64,000 bases of DNA from CAXTEJ01 sp964243295. Lineage in GTDB: Bacteria > Actinomycetota > Actinomycetes > Actinomycetales > Angustibacteraceae. This document shows positions 49,515 to 56,797 of this stretch, in pieces. Position numbers and translations under genes: made by a program. The stretch spans positions 25,022 through 89,021 of the forward strand of contig CAXTEJ010000009.1 in the NCBI GenBank assembly GCA_964243295.1. The letters are read 5' to 3'. Each line of letters begins with the position of its first letter. Position 1 is the first letter of the stretch. The notes under the pieces were generated by a model that made no database searches, was not told where the DNA came from, and saw only the letters and a list, made by a program, of their open reading frames with translations.

Positions 49515-49909
49515 GCAGGCTGCGCGCCGGCTCGGACGCCGGCTCGGCGGTCGTCGACATCGCCCTGGTCGGCGCGCTGCTCACGCTGCTGCTCGTCGCC
49601 GTCCTGCAGCTCGGACTCGTCGTCCACGTGCGCAACACGCTGGTCGACTGCGCCTCGGAGGGTGCGCGGCTGGGGGCTCGGGCCGACCGCCAGCCGGCTG
49701 ACGGCGCCGACCGCGCCCGCGACCTGGTGGCGGCCGAGCTGTCGAGGGGGTTCGCGGGCCGGCTGAGCGGGGTCGGTGCCAGCCGCGTCGACCGCGGCGG
49801 GGTGCAGGTCGTCGAGGTCCGGCTGCACGCCCCGCTGCCGCTGGTCGGGCTGATCGGGCCGAGCGGCGGGCTCACGGTCACCGGCCACGCGTACGACGAG
49901 CGGCAGTGA
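49511..49909 (+). CDS. tadE: TadE-family pilus assembly protein
   Basis: A 132-residue minor-pilin-like protein with the TadE signature: basic N-terminus, DAGSAVVDIALVGALLTLLL (TM near 10-35 with the Asp/Gly-Ser-Ala-x-x-Asp start), VLQLGLVVHVRNTLVDCASE then GARLGARADR. The rest is an extracytoplasmic domain. GTG start overlaps the pilin-like gene's stop (GTGA) and its own stop overlaps the next start. Confidence 0.85.
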   Translation: MSRLRAGSDAGSAVVDIALVGALLTLLLVAVLQLGLVVHVRNTLVDCASEGARLGARADRQPADGADRARDLVAAELSRGFAGRLSGVGASRVDRGGVQVVEVRLHAPLPLVGLIGPSGGLTVTGHAYDERQ

Positions 49910-50367
49910 GCCGCGTGCGGGGCAGCGTGATGAGAAGGGTGCGGCGGGACGACGAGGGCAGCGCCATCATCGAGTTCTGCTTCCTCGCCGTCGTCATGCT
50001 CGTCCCCGTCGTCTACCTCGTCGCGACGCTCGGCCGGTTGCAGGCGGGCGCCTTCGCTGCGCAGGGCGCCGCCCGCGAGGCGGCTCGCGCGTTCGTGACC
50101 GCGAGCGACGAGGCGACCGGCCGCGAGCGCGCCGACGCCGCTGCCGCCGTGGCGATGTCCGACCAGGGCTTCGACGACCCGCGCCAGGTGCGCCTCGACA
50201 TCCAGTGCCCGTCTGGGCGCTGTCTCAAGCCCGAGAGCCGGGTCGTCGTGCACGCCCAGCTCGCCGTCACGCTCCCGGTGGTGCCGCGTCTGGTGGCTCG
50301 CGTCGTCCCGACGAGCATCGTCGTCCGGGCGCAGCACGTCGCGACGGTGGGCAGGTTCGACCGGTGA
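49906..50367 (+). CDS. TadE/TadF-like pilus assembly protein
   Basis: A 153-residue paralogue of the preceding protein. RRDDEGSAIIEFCFLAVVML (the Gly-Ser-Ala-x-x-Glu motif before the TM), VPVVYLVATLGRLQAGAFAA, then GAAREAARAFVTA. A Cys pair in IQCPSGRCLKPE may form a disulfide outside the membrane. Start and stop overlap the neighbours by four bases each. Part of the surviving pseudopilin operon. Confidence 0.82.
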   Translation: MSRVRGSVMRRVRRDDEGSAIIEFCFLAVVMLVPVVYLVATLGRLQAGAFAAQGAAREAARAFVTASDEATGRERADAAAAVAMSDQGFDDPRQVRLDIQCPSGRCLKPESRVVVHAQLAVTLPVVPRLVARVVPTSIVVRAQHVATVGRFDR

Positions 50368-50837
50368 GGCGGCTGGCGTTTCGGGCGCGGCTGGCCGCGC
50401 ACGGCGAGGACGGGTCGGTCTCGCTGCTCGTGCTCGGCTACACGCTGATCTGCCTGTCGTTCGTCGCCGTGGCGGTCGACGCGACGGCGGTCCACCTCGC
50501 GCGCACCCAGCTGCTCGACGCCGCCGACGCCGCGGCGCTCGCGGCCGCCGACGCGGTCGACGAGCGAAGCCTCTACCGCGACGGCGTGGGGGAGGAGCTG
50601 CCAGTGACCTCGCGCGCGGTGCGCGACCAGGCGCAGGACTACCTGCTCGCGTACGCCCCGCCGTCCCGCATCGACGGCATCGCCCTCGTCGACGCCACCG
50701 GGTCGGACGACGGCACGACCACCGTGGTGCTGCGCGGTCGGGTGCGGCTGCCGATCGCCGCGTCGGTGCTCGACGCGTTCCGCGGCGGCATCACGGTCAC
50801 CGTCACCTCGACCGCGCGCAGCACCCTCGTGCCCTGA
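50364..50837 (+). CDS. TadG-related pilus assembly protein
   Basis: A 157-residue protein with GEDGSVSLLVLGYTLICLSF at the N-terminus, one TM, then VDATAVHLARTQLLDAADAA, ALAAADAVDERS, the pattern of Tad 'Flp pilus-assembly TadG-like N-terminal' proteins, and a beta-rich outer domain ending TVTSTARSTLVP. The longer von Willebrand domain of full TadG is absent. GTG overlaps the upstream stop (GTGA). Last gene of the operon; prfB starts 48 bases later. Confidence 0.8.
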   Translation: MRRLAFRARLAAHGEDGSVSLLVLGYTLICLSFVAVAVDATAVHLARTQLLDAADAAALAAADAVDERSLYRDGVGEELPVTSRAVRDQAQDYLLAYAPPSRIDGIALVDATGSDDGTTTVVLRGRVRLPIAASVLDAFRGGITVTVTSTARSTLVP

Positions 50838-50884
50838 GCGGGACGCGCAGGGACGCAGCCGCCGCTCGCGTAGGCTGGCCGACC

Positions 50885-52000
50885 GTGGCTGCCGTCGACT
50901 TCCCCGCCGAGATCCGTGCCCTGCGCACGACGATCGAGTCCATCACCCAGGTCATGGACCTCGACCGGCTGCGCCGCGACATCGGTGACCTCGAGCAGCA
51001 GTCGGGTGCGCCGGACCTCTGGGACGACCCTGAGGCGGCGCAGCGGGTCACCAGCCGGCTGTCGCACCTGTCGGCCGAGCTGGGCCGGGTCGAGAGCGTG
51101 GCCTCCCGCGTCGACGACCTCGAGGTGCTCGTCGAGATGGCTCGCGAGGAGTCCGACGCCGACACCCTGGCCGAGGCCGAGAGAGAGCTAGCGGCCGTCA
51201 GGAAGACCGTCGGAGAGCTCGAGGTGCGCACGCTGCTCAACGGCGAGCTCGACCAGCGCGAGGCCCTGGTCACGATCCGGGCCGAGGCCGGCGGCGTCGA
51301 CGCCGCCGACTTCGCCGAGATGCTGATGCGCATGTACCTGCGCTGGGCCGAGCGCCATGGCTACCCGACCGAGGTCATGGACACGTCGTACGCCGAGGAG
51401 GCGGGGCTGAAGTCGGCCACCTTCGCGGTCCACGTGCCCTACGCCTACGGCACGCTCGTGGTCGAGCAGGGCACCCACCGGCTCGTGCGCATCTCGCCGT
51501 TCGACAACCAGGGCCGCCGGCAGACGTCGTTCGCCGGCGTCGAGGTGCTGCCCGTCGTCGAGCAGACCGACCACGTCGAGATCCCCGAGACCGAGCTGAA
51601 GATCGACGTCTTCCGCTCCTCCGGCCCGGGCGGCCAGAGCGTCAACACCACCGACTCGGCCGTGCGGATGACCCACGTCCCCACCGGCATCGTCGTGTCG
51701 ATGCAGAACGAGCGCTCGCAGATCCAGAACCGCGCGGCAGCCCTGAAGGTGCTGCAGTCGCGACTGCTCGCCGTCCGCAAGCAGGAGGAGCGCGCCGCCA
51801 TGGACCTGCTCAAGGGCGAGGGCGGCTCGAGCTGGGGCAACCAGATGCGCTCGTACGTGCTGCACCCCTACCAGATGGTCAAGGACCTGCGCACCGACCA
51901 CGAGGTCGGCAACACCTCCGGCGTCTTCGACGGCGACATCGACGGCTTCCTCGAGGCCGGCATCCGCTGGAAGCGCACCGGCGAGAACGACGACTCCTGA
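50885..52000 (+). CDS. prfB: Peptide chain release factor 2
   Basis: Recognises UGA and UAA and triggers peptide release on the ribosome. The 371-residue protein has the stop-codon tripeptide SPF in RISPFDNQGRRQTSF (about residue 204) and the hydrolysis motif GPGGQSVNTTDSAVRMTH (GGQ near 244). The reading frame is continuous from GTG 50885, so there is no programmed +1 frameshift near codon 25 of the kind that autoregulates RF2 in many other bacteria. prfB followed by ftsEX is a common actinobacterial order. Confidence 0.97.
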   Translation: MAAVDFPAEIRALRTTIESITQVMDLDRLRRDIGDLEQQSGAPDLWDDPEAAQRVTSRLSHLSAELGRVESVASRVDDLEVLVEMAREESDADTLAEAERELAAVRKTVGELEVRTLLNGELDQREALVTIRAEAGGVDAADFAEMLMRMYLRWAERHGYPTEVMDTSYAEEAGLKSATFAVHVPYAYGTLVVEQGTHRLVRISPFDNQGRRQTSFAGVEVLPVVEQTDHVEIPETELKIDVFRSSGPGGQSVNTTDSAVRMTHVPTGIVVSMQNERSQIQNRAAALKVLQSRLLAVRKQEERAAMDLLKGEGGSSWGNQMRSYVLHPYQMVKDLRTDHEVGNTSGVFDGDIDGFLEAGIRWKRTGENDDS

Positions 52001-52100
52001 CCGACCGGTGAGCACTGCGTGACCGGCGCGTGACCTCCAGTCACCGGCTCGCACGCCCGATGTGCCGGGGATGCCCAGCGGGCCGACGTACGATCGAGCA

Positions 52101-52790
52101 ATGATCCGGCTGGACGACGTCTCGAAGGTCTACGCCAGCGCGGCGCGGCCCGCCCTCGACAAGGTGACTGTCGAGGTCGAGCGTGGCGAGTTCGTCTTCA
52201 TCGTCGGGGCCTCGGGCTCGGGCAAGTCGACGCTGCTGCGGCTGGTGCTCAAGGAGGAGCGCGCGTCGTCCGGCACCGTGCACGTGGCCGGCAAGGACCT
52301 CGGCACGCTGTCGAGCTGGAAGGTGCCCCAGCTGCGCCGCCAGATCGGCACGGTCTTCCAGGACTTCCGGCTGCTGCCCAACAAGACCGTCTTCCAGAAC
52401 GTCGCCTTCGCGCTGCAGGTCATCGGCAAGCCGCGACACACCATCGCCCAGCTGGTGCCCGAGACGCTCGAGCTGGTCGGGCTCGAGGGCAAGGAGAAGC
52501 GCTACCCCCACGAGCTGTCGGGCGGTGAGCAGCAGCGCGTGGCCATCGCCCGGGCCTTCGTGAACCGACCCTCGATCGTGCTGGCCGACGAGCCCACCGG
52601 CAACCTCGACCCGACCACGAGCATCGGCATCATGCGGCTGCTCGACCGCATCAACCGCACCGGCACCACGATCGTCATGGCCACCCACGACGACGAGATC
52701 GTCGACCAGATGCGCAAGCGCGTCATCGAGCTCGAGGACGGCAGGCTCGTGCGCGACGAGGCCCGCGGCGTCTACGGCTACCAGCGCTGA
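52101..52790 (+). CDS. ftsE: Cell division ATP-binding protein FtsE
   Basis: A 229-residue ABC ATPase that works with FtsX to activate peptidoglycan hydrolases at the septum. Walker A GASGSGKST at 36-44, Q-loop in GTVFQDFRLLPNKT, signature LSGGEQQRVAIARA near 142-155, Walker B SIVLADEPTGNLDP near 161, and switch His in MATHDD. DFRLLP is typical of FtsE. ATG 52101 gives the normal N-terminus MIRLDDVSKVY. ftsX follows after 46 bases. Confidence 0.97.
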   Translation: MIRLDDVSKVYASAARPALDKVTVEVERGEFVFIVGASGSGKSTLLRLVLKEERASSGTVHVAGKDLGTLSSWKVPQLRRQIGTVFQDFRLLPNKTVFQNVAFALQVIGKPRHTIAQLVPETLELVGLEGKEKRYPHELSGGEQQRVAIARAFVNRPSIVLADEPTGNLDPTTSIGIMRLLDRINRTGTTIVMATHDDEIVDQMRKRVIELEDGRLVRDEARGVYGYQR

Positions 52791-52836
52791 GCAGCGCCCT
52801 CCCAGACCAGTACGTCACCTCACCCCGAAGGAAGCC

Positions 52837-53745
52837 ATGCGCCTGCAGTTCGTCCTCAGCGAGATGGGTATCGGCCTGCGCCGCAACCTGTCGATGACGA
52901 CCTCGGTCGTGCTCGTGACGATGGTGTCGCTGTTCTTCTTCGGGTTCGGCCTGCTGTCGAGCAAGCAGGTCGACACCATGAAGGACTACTGGTACAGCCG
53001 GGTCGAGGTCTCGGTCTTCATGTGCGGCCGGACGTCGACCGAGGCGAACTGCGCGAACGGCGAGGTGACGGCCGCCCAGCGCACCGAGCTCGAGACGCAG
53101 CTGAACTCGCTGAAACCGCTGGTGCAGCAGGTTTATTACGAGTCGAAGACCCAGGCCTTCGAGCGCTTCAAGGAGCAGTTTAAGAATTCCTCGGTTCTCG
53201 ACAACGTCAAGGTCGACGACATGCCCGAGAGCTTCCGGGTCAAGCTCGCCGACCCGCAGAAGTACCAGGTGATCGCGAGCGCCTTCACTGGTGCGCCGGG
53301 CGTGGAGGAGGTGCAGGACCAGCGGGCGTTGCTGGGCAACCTGTTCAAGGTGCTGAACGTGCTCACCTGGGTGGCGCGCGGCTTCGCGCTGGTCATGACG
53401 GTGTCGGCGCTGCTGCTGGTCGCGACGACCGTGCGACTGTCGGCCTTCAGCAGGCGCCGGGAGACCGGGATCATGCGGCTCGTCGGCGCGTCGAACCTGC
53501 TCATCCAGCTGCCCTTCGTGCTGGAGGCCATGCTCGCCACCGTCATCGGCGCCGCGATCGCCAGCGTCCTGCTGTGGTGCGGCGTGCACTTCGGCATCAC
53601 CGGTTTCCTCTCCGACCTGCTCCCGTTCTTCCGGTTCGTGACCACCTCCGACGTGCTCGCCATCACCCCGGCCCTGTTCGGCACCGGCCTGCTGATGGCC
53701 GCCGTCGCGTCGTTCGTCACCCTGCGGCGCTACCTGCGCGTCTGA
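52837..53745 (+). CDS. ftsX: Cell division protein FtsX
   Basis: A 302-residue membrane partner of FtsE. The N-terminal helix RRNLSMTTSVVLVTMVSLFF, an extracellular domain (about 45-165, with a Cys pair in FMCGRTSTEANC) that contacts the hydrolase, and three C-terminal TM helices with RRRETGIMRLVGASNLLIQL between them. AAGGAAG precedes ATG 52837. Codons 97-123 include an unusual run of A/T-ending codons (GTT TAT, TTT AAG AAT, GTT) in an otherwise G/C-ending gene. Confidence 0.95.
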   Translation: MRLQFVLSEMGIGLRRNLSMTTSVVLVTMVSLFFFGFGLLSSKQVDTMKDYWYSRVEVSVFMCGRTSTEANCANGEVTAAQRTELETQLNSLKPLVQQVYYESKTQAFERFKEQFKNSSVLDNVKVDDMPESFRVKLADPQKYQVIASAFTGAPGVEEVQDQRALLGNLFKVLNVLTWVARGFALVMTVSALLLVATTVRLSAFSRRRETGIMRLVGASNLLIQLPFVLEAMLATVIGAAIASVLLWCGVHFGITGFLSDLLPFFRFVTTSDVLAITPALFGTGLLMAAVASFVTLRRYLRV

Positions 53746-53890
53746 GCCTCGCGCGCCTCCGCGGTTGCGGCGCAGGTGCGTGATACCAACGGGTACGGCA
53801 CGGGCGCTGCCCGGCCGGCGGACTCCTCGTCCGCCCCGCTGACCGCCTCGACGCACGCGTCGCGGCCCGTCGAAGGAGACCGCCGGCCTC

Positions 53891-55345
53891 ATGCGCCTGC
53901 CCCGACTCCGCGCGATCTCAGCGGCGGCAGCAGCGGTCGTGGTGGCTGGGGCGCTGGTGGCGCCCACTGCCACCGCCGCACCGACCCCGCCCGGCCCCGC
54001 CGACCGCAAGAAGCAGGTCGACGCCAGCATCGGCGACCTGCGCGAGACGCTCGAGGACACCTCCGCGACGCTCGTCAGCGCCTACGACTCGCTCAACCGC
54101 ACCAAGGCGCAGCTGCCCGGGGCGCAGGCGCGCCTGGCTGCAGCCGAGGACGACGTCGCCCAGGCCGCCGAGCGCGACGCCGAGCTTGGCCGCGAGCTCG
54201 CGCTCTCGAAAGCCGCTGAGGCCAAGGCGTCCGACGCGCTGCAGGCCACGGTCGACGAGAGCCGCAGCACGTCGTCCGTGCTGGGCGGCATCGCCCGCGA
54301 GGCCTACCAGAGCAACGGCATGGGCGAGCTGTCCGTGGCGCTGTCGGCGCGCACCCCGGACGACCTCGCCACCCGGCTCGTGCTGGTCGACACCGCGCTG
54401 CGGCTGCAGGGTGACGCGCTGGGCCGGCTGTCGGTGCTGCGCGCCGACACCGCGGCCGCGCAGACCCGGCTGGTCGCCGTCCGCCGGCAGACCGCGCTGC
54501 TGAAGGGGCAGGCCGAGGCCAACCTGCTGCTCGCGCAGGACGCCGCCAGCACCGCTGCCCGCGCCAAGGCCGCCGTCGACGCGCTGGCCGCCGCGCGCAG
54601 CCAGCAGGTCGCGCTCGTCGGGCAGCGCAAGGCCGACGAGAACCGCCGGCTCGCAGCGCTGCAGGTGCAGTCCCAGCAGCTGGGCGCCCAGCTCGCCGAG
54701 ATCGCCCGGCAGGCGCGCATCCGCGCAGCCAGGGAGAAGGCGGCGCGTGAGGCCGCAGCCCGCCGCGCCCGCGAGGCGGCGGCCCGGGTGGCCGCGGCCA
54801 AGGCCGCCGCCCGGGTCGCCGCGGCCGAGGCCGCCGCGCAGCGGCTCAAGCAGCAGCAGGACCGTGACCGGTCGGCGGCCGTGTCGTCCGACGGCGGCGG
54901 TGGCGGGTCGAGCGAGCCGGCGCCCAGCAGCCCGAGCGGGTTCGTCAGCGGCGGCTACCTCAGCGCCCCGGTGCACGGCGCCTACGTGTCGTCGGAGTTC
55001 GGGCGGCGCTTCCACCCGATCCTGCACTACTGGCGGCTGCACGCCGGGATCGACTTCGCGGTCGCCTGCGGCACCCCGGTGTACGCGGCGGCCGAGGGCA
55101 GCGTGATCAGCGCCGGCTGGGCCGGTGGGTACGGCAACCGCGTCATCGTCGACAACGGGCTGATCGGCGGCACCGGCCTCGCGACCACCTACAACCACCT
55201 GACGAGCATCGTCGTGCACAGCGGGTCGGTGTCACGCGGCCAGCTCATCGCCTACTCCGGGACGACGGGCAGCTCGACGGGCTGCCACCTGCACTTCGAG
55301 ACCTACGAGGACGGCACCCCGGTCAACCCCCGTCGCTGGCTCTGA
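53891..55345 (+). CDS. Secreted M23 (LytM) peptidase with coiled coil, RipC/EnvC-like
   Basis: A 484-residue exported peptidoglycan hydrolase, the probable target of FtsEX. Signal peptide 1-29 (ISAAAAAVVVAGALVAPTAT). A long Ala/Arg/Gln-rich coiled coil spans about 35-320, then a Gly/Ser/Pro linker, then a LytM domain from about 360: SSEFGRRFHPI, zinc ligands His 384 and Asp 388 (HAGID), and His 466/His 468 (HLHFE). All ligands are present, so unlike regulator-type EnvC proteins this one should be catalytically active. The position directly after ftsEX fits. ATG has GAAGGAG 10 bases upstream. Confidence 0.93.
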   Translation: MRLPRLRAISAAAAAVVVAGALVAPTATAAPTPPGPADRKKQVDASIGDLRETLEDTSATLVSAYDSLNRTKAQLPGAQARLAAAEDDVAQAAERDAELGRELALSKAAEAKASDALQATVDESRSTSSVLGGIAREAYQSNGMGELSVALSARTPDDLATRLVLVDTALRLQGDALGRLSVLRADTAAAQTRLVAVRRQTALLKGQAEANLLLAQDAASTAARAKAAVDALAAARSQQVALVGQRKADENRRLAALQVQSQQLGAQLAEIARQARIRAAREKAAREAAARRAREAAARVAAAKAAARVAAAEAAAQRLKQQQDRDRSAAVSSDGGGGGSSEPAPSSPSGFVSGGYLSAPVHGAYVSSEFGRRFHPILHYWRLHAGIDFAVACGTPVYAAAEGSVISAGWAGGYGNRVIVDNGLIGGTGLATTYNHLTSIVVHSGSVSRGQLIAYSGTTGSSTGCHLHFETYEDGTPVNPRRWL

Positions 55346-55376
55346 GTCGTCCACCGCTGCGCGGTAGGCTCCTGCG

Positions 55377-55841
55377 GTGGCCAAGGAGAAGGGGCGAAAG
55401 CTCGTCGCGAGCAATCGCAAGGCTCGGCACGACTACCTCGTCGAGGACGTCTACGAGGCCGGCATGGTGCTCGTCGGCACCGAGGTCAAGTCGTTGCGGG
55501 CCGGCCGGGCGTCGCTGGTCGACGGCTTCGCCACCGTCTACGGCAGCGAGGTCTGGCTCGAGGGCGTGCACATCCCCGAGTACACCGCCGGCACCTGGAC
55601 CAACCACGAGCCGCGCCGCCGCCGCAAGCTGCTGCTGCACCGCCACGAGATCGCCCGCCTGGCCATCGACACCCGCGAGAGCGGCCTGACGATCGTGCCG
55701 CTGGCGCTGTACTTCCTCGACGGCCGCGCCAAGGTCGAGATCGCGGTGGCCAAGGGCAAGAAGAACTACGACAAGCGGCAGGCGCTGCGCGAGCGCCAGG
55801 ACAACCGCGACGCCGAGCGCGCCATTGCCAAGCGGGAGTGA
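55377..55841 (+). CDS. smpB: SsrA-binding protein SmpB
   Basis: A 154-residue protein that binds tmRNA and guides it to stalled ribosomes. Landmarks: KLVASNRKARHDYLVEDVYE, GMVLVGTEVKSLRAGRASLV, GTWTNHEPRRRRKLLLHRHE and the basic C-terminal tail KNYDKRQALRERQDNRDAER that enters the mRNA channel. Its partner RNA, ssrA, begins about 8 kb downstream in this window. GTG 55377 gives MAKEKGRK. Confidence 0.97.
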   Translation: MAKEKGRKLVASNRKARHDYLVEDVYEAGMVLVGTEVKSLRAGRASLVDGFATVYGSEVWLEGVHIPEYTAGTWTNHEPRRRRKLLLHRHEIARLAIDTRESGLTIVPLALYFLDGRAKVEIAVAKGKKNYDKRQALRERQDNRDAERAIAKRE

Positions 55842-55861
55842 GTCGCTGACCCTGTCTGTGC

Positions 55862-56206
55862 TCAGTCGTCGACGATGACGCGCTCGATGACCACGACGGC
55901 GAAGTCCTCGATCAGGTTGTGTGCCTTGACAAGGTCCCGGCGCACCTCTGCTGGGGTCACCTCGGGATTCTCGGTAGATGCGTACTCCACGTGATGCCGT
56001 CGAACCCGCATCCTGTTGAAGGGTCTATAGAGGTGACCGAGCGGAGGTTCGAACTGCGCTTGCGCGGCGTCATGGAGCACGACGTGGCCGCCGGCGGCTG
56101 TGGCTCGTAGACCTTGCGCTCTAAAGACGGCGGCCATGGCCTTCGCCCAGCGTCCACGGCCGCTCGGGTGAGAGGTACAGGCGAGCCAGTAGCTAACCCA
56201 CGGCAT
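55862..56206 (-). CDS. HEPN-like (SAV_6107-type) domain protein, possibly N-terminally truncated
   Basis: A 114-residue frame. The C-terminal two thirds look like a HEPN-type helical domain: AAVFRAQGLRATAAGGHVVL, GHLYRPFNRMRVRRHHVEYA (an R-x4-H-type region) and VRRDLVKAHNLIEDFAVVVI. Relatives usually have about 40 more residues before this, including a helix that is not visible here; the first 20 residues (MPWVSYWLACTSHPSG) look unrelated. It may be a remnant. HEPN domains often are RNases or toxin parts, but no antitoxin is adjacent. Confidence 0.5.
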   Translation of the reverse strand: MPWVSYWLACTSHPSGRGRWAKAMAAVFRAQGLRATAAGGHVVLHDAAQAQFEPPLGHLYRPFNRMRVRRHHVEYASTENPEVTPAEVRRDLVKAHNLIEDFAVVVIERVIVDD

Positions 56207-56245
56207 CGGATCGCAGGATGGGTAACAGGGCGGGGGCTGACGTTT

Positions 56246-56797
56246 TCATCTACGTGATGTCAAGGACCGCATATGGGAAATGTCGAGCGTGCCCGGGTCG
56301 TCGGCAGGGAGGGACTGGGCCATGAGCACGTCGTCGACGTCCTGGCCGTCGAGGACGAACTCCGCCTGCAGCACGCCCTCGACGAGGAACCCGCAGCGCT
56401 CGTAGAGCCGCCGCGCCGTGGCGTTGGGGCCGAGCACCCGCAGGGTCAGCTTGCGCGCACCGCGGGCCCGGGCCTCGGTGACCGCCGCGCCCACCACGGC
56501 GCGTCCGGCGCCGCGGCCGGTGTGGTCGGGGTCGACGGCCACGCCCGTGAGCGTCAGGACGTGCTCGTGCGACGGCACCGCTACCTCCTGTCCCAGGCGG
56601 GCGTACCCGACGACGACACCGTCCAGCACCGCCACCAGGACGTCGGCGGGCCGGCACCGCTCATCGAAGAAGGGACGGTCCGCCGGCGGCGCGGGGGTTG
56701 GCGTGACCGCCGGGCTCCAGGTGCGGGCGTCGATCGACTGCAGCGCAGCCTCGTCGGTCACCTCCGCGAAGCGGACGTCGATCGCGACCTCGCTCAC
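56246..56797 (-). CDS. GNAT acetyltransferase (RimI/RimJ-like), coupled to pyc
   Basis: A 183-residue N-acetyltransferase. LTLTGVAVDPDHTGRGAGRA with the acetyl-CoA R-x-x-G-x-G/A loop near 95-101, then KLTLRVLGPNATARRLYERC and GFLVEGVLQAEF, typical of the GNAT fold. GTG 56797 overlaps the pyruvate carboxylase stop by four bases (GTGA), so it is translated with pyc. Whether it acetylates a protein or a small molecule cannot be read from the sequence. Confidence 0.82.
   Translation of the reverse strand: MSEVAIDVRFAEVTDEAALQSIDARTWSPAVTPTPAPPADRPFFDERCRPADVLVAVLDGVVVGYARLGQEVAVPSHEHVLTLTGVAVDPDHTGRGAGRAVVGAAVTEARARGARKLTLRVLGPNATARRLYERCGFLVEGVLQAEFVLDGQDVDDVLMAQSLPADDPGTLDISHMRSLTSRR

Noticed and set aside
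50885..51000. Programmed +1 frameshift in prfB
   Set aside because: The frame is continuous from the start, with no in-frame TGA or CTT TGA C-type slippery site near codon 25.
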